Shown one piece after another: positions 1-7,024 of a stretch of 11,544 bases of DNA (its first letter is position 1; every line of letters starts with the position of its first letter). Position numbers and translations under genes: made by a program. The stretch is taken from assembly GCA_028709565.1 (NCBI GenBank), contig JAQVWU010000053.1, forward strand, positions 1-11,544, written 5' to 3'. This DNA comes from Eubacteriales bacterium. Its GTDB lineage: Bacteria; Bacillota; Clostridia; Oscillospirales; CAG-272. The notes beneath the pieces were generated by a model. It was not told the origin of the DNA. It did no database searches and saw only the letters and a program-made list of their open reading frames with translations.

Positions 1-617
1 TCGGATTCTTCAACATTCTGTTTGCGTGGCTTGGTTTGATATGTTTTATTACGCCGCTCACAATCGCGTTAACAAAGGGAAACAAGGCATACTGCAACAA
101 ATACTGCGGGCGGGGGCAGCTGTTTACCCTGCTGGGGGATAAGCTCGGACTCTCGCTGAAGAAAGACCCGCCCAAGTTTATGCGTTCGCCGTGGTTTCGA
201 TACGGCTTTTTGGCATTTTTCATGACTATGTTTATGCTCATGCTCTATTTTACATATACTGTGTTCGCCGGCGCGCCGTTAAAAGAGGCGGTAACGCTGC
301 TCTGGGTTTTCAAGCTGCCGTGGCATTGGACAAATACCGCCTTTGTAACCCCCTGGGCTGCCCAATTCGCCTTTGGATTTTACGGGGTCATGCTGACATC
401 AACGGTGCTCGGGCTTATTACCATGGCAATTTTCAGACCCCGGTCCTGGTGCGTTTATTGTCCGATGGGCACCATGACAATGGGCATCTGCCTTATTAAA
501 AACAAAGGGGGAAAAGACGTTGAACAATACGGAAAGACCGGAGAGACCGGGAACATTGGAAACAATGGAGAAGAAAGCGCAACGGCTGGCTCAGCTTCTC
601 AGGGTGCTGGCCAATGA
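1..617 (+). CDS. NapH-like membrane polyferredoxin (4Fe-4S binding), 5' partial
   Basis: The frame is open from base 3 with no start, so the gene begins outside the window; about 204 residues are visible. Three hydrophobic segments can be seen at visible residues 1-23, about 67-89 and about 121-144. Cysteines lie at C31 and C35 (YCNKYCGRG) and in a CVYCPMG motif (C150, C153), with a further C163. This is the pattern of COG0348/NapH-type membrane ferredoxins, in which cytoplasmic cysteine clusters hold 4Fe-4S centres and pass electrons across or along the membrane. The last roughly 30 residues are Gly/Glu/Thr-rich and are read from the start of the next gene in another frame, a 98-nt overlap, so this tail is probably not a conserved part of the protein. 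The ArsR-type gene behind it is a likely regulator. The electron donor and acceptor cannot be told. Membrane 4Fe-4S protein is a firm call; the subfamily is less so. Confidence 0.75.
   Translation, partial: GFFNILFAWLGLICFITPLTIALTKGNKAYCNKYCGRGQLFTLLGDKLGLSLKKDPPKFMRSPWFRYGFLAFFMTMFMLMLYFTYTVFAGAPLKEAVTLLWVFKLPWHWTNTAFVTPWAAQFAFGFYGVMLTSTVLGLITMAIFRPRSWCVYCPMGTMTMGICLIKNKGGKDVEQYGKTGETGNIGNNGEESATAGSASQGAGQ
504..511 (+). promoter_or_regulatory. Ribosome binding site deciding the TTG start of the ArsR gene
   Basis: AAAGGGGG lies 8 nt before the TTG at 520, inside the coding sequence of the upstream polyferredoxin. The alternative ATG at 565 has only a weak GGAA in front of it. This supports the TTG start and translation coupled to the upstream gene. 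Confidence 0.6.
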
Positions 618-885
618 AAACCGGCTGATGATCTTTTGCGCCCTGATGGAAGGCGCCAAAACGGTCGGTGAAATCGCGGAGAAGGTGCCCGGCATTACCC
701 AGTCGGCACTGTCACAGCACCTGGCTATATTAAAAGCCCACGGAATACTGGATTTTACAAAGAAAGGCCGGAGTATTACCTATTGTATTGCCGATCACCG
801 GGTTGAAGAAATTATCAATGTATTACAAAAATACTACTGTGATTCAGAGCAGGACCGAAGCGCGGAACTTAAAGATGATTATTAA
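520..885 (+). CDS. ArsR-family repressor, SqrR/BigR/YgaV-like (candidate persulfide/redox sensor)
   Basis: This is a 121-residue winged-helix protein. Residues 23-36 hold the entry helix (LANENRLMIF), residues 49-74 the helix-turn-helix (VGEIAE...QSALSQHLAILKAHG), and residues 77-90 the wing. The QSALSQHL recognition helix, with C40 (RLMIFCAL) and C107 (QKYYCD), matches the SqrR/BigR/YgaV branch, where the two equivalent cysteines form a tetrasulfide or disulfide with sulfane sulfur and release DNA. Classical metal-site ArsR signatures (ELCVCDL) are absent. An additional C89 lies in the wing. The TTG start at 520 is chosen from the strong upstream RBS; ATG 565 would still keep the whole domain. 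The gene overlaps the polyferredoxin by 98 nt and is followed by a cysteine-rich gene, which fits a sulfur-responsive operon. Repressor fold is certain; the persulfide role is inferred from the cysteines. Confidence 0.85.
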   Translation: MNNTERPERPGTLETMEKKAQRLAQLLRVLANENRLMIFCALMEGAKTVGEIAEKVPGITQSALSQHLAILKAHGILDFTKKGRSITYCIADHRVEEIINVLQKYYCDSEQDRSAELKDDY

Positions 886-904
886 AAGAAGCGGCGTATA
901 TAAT

Positions 905-1246
905 ATGGTAGAGGTCAGGGTAAACCCGGGAGCCTGCGGCTTGAAATCAATCATAAAATCAAGTTCACGGGACAAACAAAATACAAAACAAAATACATTT
1001 ATTGAAATTATTTCAGACTGCCCCGACATTCAGGCTATGGTGCGGGAACTTAGCGAGGTTGACGCGTATGAGGAATGTTTTTCGCATTTCGGTGAATCTA
1101 AAGTATATGAATCGGCAAAAAAAATATTGCAAACACGCGGCCTGTCCCGTGCCGTGCGCTATTTTAAAGGGTATTGAGAGTGTGATTTAGCCTTGCCGAA
1201 GGATGTTGAGATCAAATTTGAAATAATTCGGGAAACCGCAGAATAA
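905..1246 (+). pseudogene. Small cysteine-rich protein (DUF6951-like), broken by two compensating frameshifts
   Basis: From ATG 905 the frame reads MVEVRVNPGACGL, then a SDCPDI motif and a FGESKVYESAKK motif. After the run of eight A at 1117-1124 the homologous sequence continues in the frame one base ahead (YCKHAACPVPCAILKGIES, codons from 1125), while the original frame ends at TGA 1175-1177. Between about 1178 and 1187 the sense returns to the original frame (CDLALPKDVEIKF...) and ends at TAA 1244-1246. Reassembled, the product is about 112 residues and has the order NPGxCG, SDCP, AACPVP, ALPKDV that I recall from a small anaerobe family, I believe Pfam DUF6951, of unknown function. An extra A in the A-run plus a lost base near the GAGAGTGTG stretch would explain it. 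It may be a decaying gene or two sequencing errors. No good RBS is visible before 905. The neighbours point to sulfur or redox work. Confidence 0.6.
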
Positions 1247-1309
1247 ATTACAACCATACGAATGAAGGATTCACCCTCTTTTGTATATTTTGTTTTTTAT
1301 TTATCAATA

Positions 1310-1338
1310 TTGACGAAAATCCCCGACGGGATTATAAT
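1310..1338 (+). promoter_or_regulatory. Sigma-A promoter for the acyltransferase/GPH unit, with dyad in the spacer
   Basis: TTGACG (1310-1315) is separated by exactly 17 nt from TATAAT (1333-1338), 33 nt before the ATG at 1371. The spacer contains the dyad ATCCC-CGAC-GGGAT at 1319-1332, directly abutting the -10 box, which is a plausible operator position. GGAGG 7 nt before the ATG completes the start region. Confidence 0.8.
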
Positions 1339-1370
1339 AATGGTTAGTACAGGACTTACCGGAGGTACAT

Positions 1371-2738
1371 ATGAAAAAACCTCAACTGCGCAAAAGGCGG
1401 ACTCTGGCTCCGTCGCAGCTCTCCGAGCCTCTGGTGGGGCTGGGCCGGCGACTGCTGCCCTTCTATCTGCGCTTCGCCCTTTCTTTTAGCGGCATCGAGG
1501 TCCGGGAACCGGAGCTCATAGCCGCGGCGCTGGAGGATTTCCGCATGGGGCGCACGCGGCTGATTGCGGCGTTCCGCCATCCCTACGGCGATGAGCCCCA
1601 GCTTTTATTCCATCTTTTCGAAAATATTATGCCGGCTTACGACAAAAACAAGCGGCGGATACATATGAGATTTCTGCACGATTACGCCGTTCCCCTGTGG
1701 GGCGGAGCGTTCATCAATTTTATCCTGCCGCGGGCGGGCGCGCTCCCGGTCTATCACGTCAAATACAACGCCGACAGCCTCAAAAACATCAGAAGCCTGC
1801 TCAGGGACGGCCCGTGGGTGGTCGGCATCGCCCCCGAAGGTCAGATTTCCTATCACAGTGAAACGCTGCCGCGCATAGAACCGGGTACCGTCCATCTGGG
1901 CCTGAGGTGCGCCGGGGAGCTCGCGAAGGCCGGGCGGTCCGAAAAGGTAATAATCCTGCCCCTGTCGGTCCACTACCGGTATGATACAAGGGACATAAAA
2001 AAAATCAGCGCGGCCCTGGCGCAGCTGGAGAGGCAGTGCGGTATGGAATCTGAACCGGTCCGGGATCCGACACCGCAGGTCCTGATGGCCCGGGCCGAGG
2101 CGATTGAGACCCGCGTATTGGATATGACCGAGGCATACTACGCCCAAACCTACGGGTTCAGCCCCGATAAAGAAGAGGACAGCCGGCAGCTGCGCTGGAG
2201 AGCCCTGCTGCCCGCGGCGCTGGACGTCGCCGAGCATATGCTGGGCATCGATTTAATTAACAATAAAAACAATACGGACTCGGAAAATATCATGCAGAGA
2301 ATGTACAAAGTAAGGCTTGAGGGATGGAACCGGGTCAGCCCTGAGGACCTGCCCGAAGATATGTCAGCCCTTGAAGAAGCGTTTGCCCAAAGGCGCGCGG
2401 GCGAGGGGCGGCACGCCATGAAGCACATGGAGTTTGTGGACCTCATGGCCTACCACGATGCGGACTATTACACTCCCGATTTCGACCGGGTGGCGGAGAC
2501 GGTGCTGAACCTGCAGGACCTGGTAAACCGGCTCACGGGGGGCAACATCTCAAACCGGCCCAACAACATCCGCAAAAAGGCGGTCATTATACCCGGCCCC
2601 TGTATGGACCTCACCGAAAGGCTGGACGCATTCCGCGCCAAACCGAGGCAGACGGTCAGCGACGCCACAGGTGATCTGGCCCGGATATACGAAGACTGCA
2701 TTAAACAATACCGTTCCGGAAAACAAATCAAAGATTAA
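1371..2738 (+). CDS. PlsC-like acyltransferase with an unassigned C-terminal half
   Basis: The product has 455 residues. The first 200 carry glycerolipid acyltransferase blocks: block I as H70-PYGD-E75-P, the substrate block GALPVYH (123-129), block III as APEG (154-157), and block IV as IILPL (194-198). These enzymes move an acyl chain to lysophosphatidate or a similar acceptor at the inner membrane face. The usual block I is HxxxxD; here the position five after His is Glu, with Asp one earlier, so it is a variant HX4E (or HX3D). No convincing transmembrane helix is seen. Residues about 205-455 are mostly helical and charged, and I do not recognise them; canonical PlsC is only about 240 residues, so this is a long two-part form. 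GGAGG precedes ATG 1371 and a consensus promoter lies just upstream. The GPH transporter follows after 36 nt with no terminator between. Acyltransferase fold is well supported, the substrate is not. Confidence 0.75.
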   Translation: MKKPQLRKRRTLAPSQLSEPLVGLGRRLLPFYLRFALSFSGIEVREPELIAAALEDFRMGRTRLIAAFRHPYGDEPQLLFHLFENIMPAYDKNKRRIHMRFLHDYAVPLWGGAFINFILPRAGALPVYHVKYNADSLKNIRSLLRDGPWVVGIAPEGQISYHSETLPRIEPGTVHLGLRCAGELAKAGRSEKVIILPLSVHYRYDTRDIKKISAALAQLERQCGMESEPVRDPTPQVLMARAEAIETRVLDMTEAYYAQTYGFSPDKEEDSRQLRWRALLPAALDVAEHMLGIDLINNKNNTDSENIMQRMYKVRLEGWNRVSPEDLPEDMSALEEAFAQRRAGEGRHAMKHMEFVDLMAYHDADYYTPDFDRVAETVLNLQDLVNRLTGGNISNRPNNIRKKAVIIPGPCMDLTERLDAFRAKPRQTVSDATGDLARIYEDCIKQYRSGKQIKD

Positions 2739-2774
2739 ATTTTAAAATATTTATTTATAAATGAAAGGGTCATT

Positions 2775-4133
2775 ATGAAAAAGAAGGATAACGGGCAAAA
2801 ACTGCCGCTGCGTGTCAAGGCCGGCTTCGGGGTCGGCGACCTGGGGGGCAATCTCTTTTTCACCGCCATGGGTTTTTATTCCCTCATCTATCTCACCGAT
2901 ACCGTGGGCCTTGCCGCGGTGCTGGCGGGGGCGGTGGTACTCATCGGCAAGTTCTGGGACGCCGTAACCGACCCGATGATGGGCTTTATCTCCGACCGCA
3001 CGCGCTCCCGCTGGGGACGGCGCCGCCCCTATCTCCTCTTCGGCGCCCTGCCCCTGCTGCTGTCCATGGCATATTTCTTCTCGGCTCCCGACTTCAGCGG
3101 CGCGCAGGCGGCGGGTATGGTCTGGACCACCGTCTCTCTGTGCGTGCTCAACACCGCATACACCGTTGTGAACATACCCTACGGTTCGCTGACCCCCGAG
3201 ATTACAAAGGATTTTAAAGAACGGACCGCCCTCAACGGCTTTCGTTTCAGTTTCGCGGTCATCGGTACCATCCTGGGCGCCGCTCTCGTTCTGCCCATCA
3301 TCGACCTGGCCGGCGGCGACCGGGCGGGTTATCCGATTGTGGGGCTGATATTCGGTATTATCATGGCCGGCAGCATACTGATTACATTCTTTGCGGTCCG
3401 CGAACCCGACCATTCCCAAACGCCGCGCCCGACCGAGAAGTTCTTTGATACCTTTAAGATTGTCTTTAAAAACCACGTCTATATGCGGCTCGCCGCCGTC
3501 TATACGCTCAATCTCACGGGCATTACCTTTGTTCAGACCATGCTGGTCTATTACTTTAAGTATATATACAGAAACGAACCGATGACCACCGTCGCCCTGG
3601 TCATGCTGCTCGGAGTCGCCATGATCTGCGTGCCCCTGTCGGTGCCGGTCGCCAAAAAGATCGGCAAGAAGCGCACCTACCAGCTGGCGCTGGGTATTCT
3701 GACCGTCAGCTGCGTGACCCTGTTCGCCTTCGGACATATTTTCGGCATGACCTTCACCTTTGTCCTCATGGTCTTCGCCGGGGTCGGCGTCGGATTCGGT
3801 TACGTACCCCCCTTCGCCATGCTGCCCGATGTCGTGGAGGTGGACGCCGTCCAAACCGGAACCCGCAAAGAAGGCGCCTATTACGGCATGTGGACCTTCT
3901 TCTCAAAATGCGGCGTCGCCCTCTCCGCGGCCTTCTCCGGCGCGCTGCTGAGTCTGGCCGGCTTTGTGCCCAATCTTGCCGTTCAGCCGCAGACGGCCAT
4001 CTTTGCCATCCGCCTCGCCATCGGACCCCTGCCCGCGCTGATCTTTCTCGCGGGGATAAAACTTATGCAGTCCTATCCCCTGGACGAGCGGACATACGAC
4101 GCCGTCATCGCCGGCAAAGACGTACGGGACTGA
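2775..4133 (+). CDS. GPH (MelB-type) sugar:cation symporter
   Basis: This 452-residue membrane protein has about 12 hydrophobic segments, the normal size for the glycoside-pentoside-hexuronide:cation symporter family of the major facilitator superfamily. The N-terminal half has the family signature FWDAVTDPMMG followed by SDRTRSRWGRRRP (residues 60-85). D62 and D66 correspond to the Asp pair of MelB (D55, D59) that binds the coupling cation. A central motif PYGSLTPEIT (residues about 136-145) is also typical. The protein takes up a glycoside, pentoside or uronide with Na+ or H+; the sugar cannot be read from the sequence. AAAGGG lies just before ATG 2775. It follows the acyltransferase gene closely and shares its promoter. 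Long open frames on the opposite strand here are codon-bias shadows. No glycosidase sits directly beside it, but a glycoside hydrolase-like gene begins at 10889. Confidence 0.92.
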   Translation: MKKKDNGQKLPLRVKAGFGVGDLGGNLFFTAMGFYSLIYLTDTVGLAAVLAGAVVLIGKFWDAVTDPMMGFISDRTRSRWGRRRPYLLFGALPLLLSMAYFFSAPDFSGAQAAGMVWTTVSLCVLNTAYTVVNIPYGSLTPEITKDFKERTALNGFRFSFAVIGTILGAALVLPIIDLAGGDRAGYPIVGLIFGIIMAGSILITFFAVREPDHSQTPRPTEKFFDTFKIVFKNHVYMRLAAVYTLNLTGITFVQTMLVYYFKYIYRNEPMTTVALVMLLGVAMICVPLSVPVAKKIGKKRTYQLALGILTVSCVTLFAFGHIFGMTFTFVLMVFAGVGVGFGYVPPFAMLPDVVEVDAVQTGTRKEGAYYGMWTFFSKCGVALSAAFSGALLSLAGFVPNLAVQPQTAIFAIRLAIGPLPALIFLAGIKLMQSYPLDERTYDAVIAGKDVRD

Positions 4134-4177
4134 GGCTTATTTTGTGTGACGGACGGGATTGAGGTTATTTTGTTGAC
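4124..4177 (+). repeat. Imperfect tandem duplication creating a promoter -35 region
   Basis: A 27-nt unit (4124-4150) is followed by a 25-nt copy (4153-4177). They differ by one substitution and two single-base gaps: ACGGGAcTGAGGc..., then ACGGGAtTGAGG.... The first copy contains the stop codon of the transporter gene. The second ends in TTGAC, the first five bases of the -35 box of the next promoter. A shorter 11-nt repeat of ATTTTGTTGA (4167 and 4178) follows. Confidence 0.7.
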
Positions 4178-4201
4178 ATTTTGTTGAAAATGCACTATAC
4201 T
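4173..4201 (+). promoter_or_regulatory. Sigma-A promoter for the solute-binding lipoprotein gene
   Basis: TTGACA (4173-4178), a 17-nt spacer and TATACT (4196-4201) make a near-perfect promoter about 48 nt upstream of ATG 4249. It lies only 40 nt after the transporter stop codon, so the lipoprotein can be transcribed independently of the upstream pair. Confidence 0.85.
4177..4192. promoter_or_regulatory. Candidate operator dyad inside the promoter spacer
   Basis: CATTTT-GTTG-AAAATG is a perfect 6-bp dyad with a 4-nt centre, lying between the -35 and -10 boxes and starting on the last two bases of the -35. A regulator bound here would block RNA polymerase. No cognate regulator is encoded next to it. 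It could also be chance in AT-rich DNA. Confidence 0.4.
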
Positions 4202-4248
4202 TTATTTTAACAATTACATCATATTTCAATGATACCGGAGGAAAGATA

Positions 4249-5721
4249 ATGCATAACATCAAGCTAATCTCCCTCGCGCTTTTATTTGCCCTTTTGCTGC
4301 CCTGTGCCGCCTGCGCCGACGGGGCCGTGGACAGTACCGAAAGCGCAGCCCTGACGGAAGCCCAAACAACCGGCGAGCCGACCGACGAGGACCTGCTGCA
4401 GCAGTTTATGGCGTCGCAGCCCGAGGCCGATTACGAGGGCTACGCGTTCAAAATCGTAGACCGCAATGAGGCCGACCACGCAAATCTGTGGTGGACCCGG
4501 GATGTCTGGAGCGAGACGGTCAACGGCGAGCCGATAAACGACGCGGTCTACAAGCGCAACCTCATGCTCAGCGAACGCTACAATATCGAAATAGAGGAAG
4601 TGGACGTCGCCGGACCGCGCAACACGGTGACCACCGCCGTGCTTGCCGGAGAGGACGCCTATGACGCCGTCACCGACGGGCTGAGCGAGCTGGCCGGTAT
4701 GGGGGCCTCCGGGTATCTCATCGACCTGCATGAGCTGAGCGGGCTCAACCTGGAGAACAGCTGGTGGGACCGGCGGCTCATCGAGGATTTCACCCTGCTG
4801 GACAGCATCCATTTCGCCACCGGCGACATATCCATAATGGACAACTACGGCACCTGGTGTTTCCTGTTCAACAAAAAACTGATTGACGACCTGAATCTGG
4901 AGAATCCCTATGACCTGGTAAACAGCGGGGACTGGACCGTCGCAAAGATGTATGATATGGCAAAAACCGCCTCTCTGGATCTGGACGGCGACGGGGTCAT
5001 GGGCGACTGGGATCAGTATGGACTCTTTTCCGAGCATTACAATATATACGCGTTCTGGGCAGGCGCCGGCCGCAAGATAACCTCGAAGGAGGACGGGCTG
5101 CCCGTGCTGACCGTCTACGATGACAGGAGCGCGACAATGGTCGACTTCATCCTGGAGATTCACGCCGACGAGAATACCACCATGTCCGACCAGCACTCCC
5201 TGGAGATGGAGTTCGGCGTCAACGTCAGCTTCGGCGAGGGCAACGGACTGTTCATCTTCGGCAGCCTGGCGCTGTCCACCCTCTACCGCGACACCGATTT
5301 CGATTTCGGTTTTCTGCCCGCCCCCAAGTGGGACAGCGAACAGAAGCACTACTATCAGACCCACTCCCCCTTCAATCTGACCGCCTATTCGGTACCGATG
5401 ACCGCCTCCGACACCGAACGCACCGGAATCATCCTCGAATCGATGGCGGGCATATCCAAATACACCCTGACACCGGCGTTTTACGAGATCACCCTTATCG
5501 GCAAGATTATCCGGGACGACGAATCCCAGACCATGCTGGACATAATCCTCGGTTCCCGCAGCTACGACCTGGGCAATATATTCGACTGGGGCGGCATGCG
5601 CATCCTGCTGACCAGCGAGTTATATAAAAAGGCCACCGCCAACTTCTCGTCAAGTTACGCCAAAAAAGAACAAAAAGCCCTGTCGGACATAGACGCGTAC
5701 ATAGAAAAAATATCAGAATAG
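4249..5721 (+). CDS. Extracellular solute-binding lipoprotein (ABC-type, probably sugar)
   Basis: The 490-residue product starts with a basic then hydrophobic signal peptide (residues 1-21) and a lipobox-like CAAC, with C22 the likely lipidated cysteine; the -3 residue is Cys rather than the usual Leu. An acidic, Ser/Thr-rich linker follows (about 23-60). The body resembles clostridial carbohydrate-binding proteins: NDAVYKRNLMLSERYNIEI near residues 98-116, an FNKKLIDDLNLENPYDLV stretch around 206-223, WTVAKMYDMAKTA around 228-240, and a DLDGDGVMGDWDQYGL loop around 243-258 that looks like a calcium-type acidic loop. It should bind a ligand outside the membrane and hand it to an ABC permease, but no permease or ATPase gene is adjacent. 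Start ATG 4249 has GGAGG 7 nt upstream. It has its own promoter and ends at a strong terminator. The ligand is unknown. Confidence 0.85.
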   Translation: MHNIKLISLALLFALLLPCAACADGAVDSTESAALTEAQTTGEPTDEDLLQQFMASQPEADYEGYAFKIVDRNEADHANLWWTRDVWSETVNGEPINDAVYKRNLMLSERYNIEIEEVDVAGPRNTVTTAVLAGEDAYDAVTDGLSELAGMGASGYLIDLHELSGLNLENSWWDRRLIEDFTLLDSIHFATGDISIMDNYGTWCFLFNKKLIDDLNLENPYDLVNSGDWTVAKMYDMAKTASLDLDGDGVMGDWDQYGLFSEHYNIYAFWAGAGRKITSKEDGLPVLTVYDDRSATMVDFILEIHADENTTMSDQHSLEMEFGVNVSFGEGNGLFIFGSLALSTLYRDTDFDFGFLPAPKWDSEQKHYYQTHSPFNLTAYSVPMTASDTERTGIILESMAGISKYTLTPAFYEITLIGKIIRDDESQTMLDIILGSRSYDLGNIFDWGGMRILLTSELYKKATANFSSSYAKKEQKALSDIDAYIEKISE

Positions 5722-5740
5722 CGTTTATCTCGATAAAAAG

Positions 5741-5774
5741 ACTCAGCCGCTGCGTGACGGCTGAGTTTCTTTTT
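5741..5774. terminator. Bidirectional Rho-independent terminator
   Basis: A perfect 9-bp stem, ACTCAGCCG (5741-5749) with CGGCTGAGT (5758-5766) and an 8-nt loop, is followed by TTCTTTTT on the + strand and is preceded by AAAAAG, giving CTTTTT on the - strand. It lies between convergent genes ending at 5721 (+) and 5850 (-), so it can serve both. Confidence 0.9.
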
Positions 5775-5849
5775 ACGGCCAAACCGTTATTGCTGCACAT
5801 TAAATCATGTCAAACATACTTTGGGTGTAACTCTTAATGGTGCATTTTA

Positions 5850-6929
5850 TCATATCTCCGCGGCGTATTTATCGAGAAGGGCGATATAATCTAAATTGCT
5901 TGAAATCCGGGATTGAGGATTCCCTGCAACCGCTCTGAGGCATTCCACCGTCCATGTTAAAAGATTGTCCGTACCGTGTGCCTCTTTATACACATCAAAA
6001 AGAACAATATCTTCTTTCGTTTTTTCGGTTATCGTTTTCACTGCCTGTAAATTCTTTTCTCTTGTTCTGATAATATCTTTTACGTTTCCGCCGCGGTAGG
6101 TGAGGTCATTTGCCAGCCTTCCGAACAGCGACTTTGCGATTACCGCGAAGACTGCTTCATTTGTTTTTTCTCCAAGTTCCGACAGGGCATCGCCGATTGA
6201 CTCTATTCTGTCAACTTTTTCGCCGATTGGCATTGAGTTATCAAAAAAAACCGCTTTAACGGCCTTGTCCGCTGCAAAGTCTGCAAGCTCATACAGGTTT
6301 TTTTGTACCCAATATCTGAACTCGGCAGAATCCTTCGGGAACAGCTGCTCTGTTTTTTGTCCGGAACTTTGGTACCACGTCGGAAAACCGCGCAGCAATT
6401 CAAGCGCTTCTTTCGTGCTGCCTTTTGCATGGAGAAGCTTTGCCTTCATTGTCAGCGCTTCAAGGCGAATATATTCATCGGTGCATCCCCCAAGGATACA
6501 GTCGCAAATTTGTAAGAATTCATCACTGTGGTTATTGAGAACGGCGGGATCGTTATCCGCAGAGCCGCCTGCAAGTTCCCACATATAATAATGCATTATC
6601 CTGTAATCGTTTGGATAATCTGTTCTTGCTTTACGTATGAGTTCAGAGGCTTCGCCAAAACGTCCTTTAAGGCATAACAGGTTATAATCGTTAATCGCTC
6701 CTCCAATTTCCGCTTCCGTTCGTGCCGCGTCATAACCCATCAGTTCATCTACACTGATTTCAAACAGGTGTGCAAGCGGAAATAACATTGTTATATCCGG
6801 ATAAGTGTCTCCGGATTCCCATTTACTGACTGCCGCGCTAGAGACACAAAGTAATTCGCCGAGCTGCTCCTGTGTCATCCCGTTAGCCTTACGCAGCCTT
6901 TTGATATTTTCACCGATTTTCAGTATCAT
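5850..6929 (-). CDS. XRE-family transcriptional regulator with large C-terminal sensing domain
   Basis: The 359-residue protein has an N-terminal HTH_3 domain (residues about 5-60: IGENIKRLRK, TQEQLGELLCVSS, AAVSKWESGDTYPDI), followed by DELMGYD, the usual link in clostridial XRE regulators. The remaining about 290 residues are helical, with pairs resembling tetratricopeptide repeats (around 80-150 and 160-210), and probably form a ligand or peptide-sensing or dimerising part. Start ATG 6929 is chosen because AAGGAG (6937-6942) lies 7 nt before it and the HTH begins at once. The two in-frame upstream ATGs lack a ribosome site and fall in the promoter-proximal palindrome. A minus-strand promoter (6976-7003) and a perfect palindrome at its start point suggest autoregulation. 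The gene is more AT-rich than the block to its left. The target genes are unknown. Confidence 0.88.
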   Translation of the reverse strand: MILKIGENIKRLRKANGMTQEQLGELLCVSSAAVSKWESGDTYPDITMLFPLAHLFEISVDELMGYDAARTEAEIGGAINDYNLLCLKGRFGEASELIRKARTDYPNDYRIMHYYMWELAGGSADNDPAVLNNHSDEFLQICDCILGGCTDEYIRLEALTMKAKLLHAKGSTKEALELLRGFPTWYQSSGQKTEQLFPKDSAEFRYWVQKNLYELADFAADKAVKAVFFDNSMPIGEKVDRIESIGDALSELGEKTNEAVFAVIAKSLFGRLANDLTYRGGNVKDIIRTREKNLQAVKTITEKTKEDIVLFDVYKEAHGTDNLLTWTVECLRAVAGNPQSRISSNLDYIALLDKYAAEI

Positions 6930-6953
6930 TGCGTTACTCCTTATATTCATAGT

Positions 6954-6967
6954 AAACAGGCCTGTTT
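6954..6967. promoter_or_regulatory. Perfect 14-bp palindrome, candidate autoregulatory operator
   Basis: AAACAGGCCTGTTT reads identically on both strands. It begins 8 nt after the minus-strand -10 box, so it covers about +2 to +15 of the XRE transcript and precedes its ribosome site. That is a standard operator position for an autoregulated XRE repressor. Confidence 0.55.
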
Positions 6968-6975
6968 CCATTACT

Positions 6976-7003
6976 ATTATATCAAAATAAACTGTGTTGT
7001 ACA
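6976..7003 (-). promoter_or_regulatory. Sigma-A promoter for the XRE regulator
   Basis: Read on the minus strand: TGTACA (7003-6998, four of six consensus bases), a 16-nt spacer, then TATAAT (6981-6976). The predicted start lies about 40 nt before the ATG at 6929. Confidence 0.65.
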
Positions 7004-7024
7004 GCGAACGTTAAGAAATGCGCG

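Noticed and set aside
1117..1124. Programmed ribosomal frameshift at the A8 run
   Set aside because: The run forms an A-AAA-AAA heptamer for a -1 shift, but the homologous sequence continues in the +1 frame, and a second unrelated shift would be needed 55 nt later.
1258..1271. Small inverted repeat GAAT/ATTC before the acyltransferase promoter
   Set aside because: Four-base arms without a T-run are expected by chance.
1605..2237. Minus-strand open frame of 210 codons
   Set aside because: It is antisense to the acyltransferase motifs, which are conserved on the + strand.
2751..3854. Long open frame on the minus strand (367 codons)
   Set aside because: It is antisense to the GPH symporter; the product is His/Asp/Gly-rich low-complexity sequence with no motif, a shadow of GC-rich codon use.
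4282..5364. Long open frame on the minus strand (360 codons)
   Set aside because: It lies antisense to the solute-binding lipoprotein, has no ribosome site and no recognisable domain.
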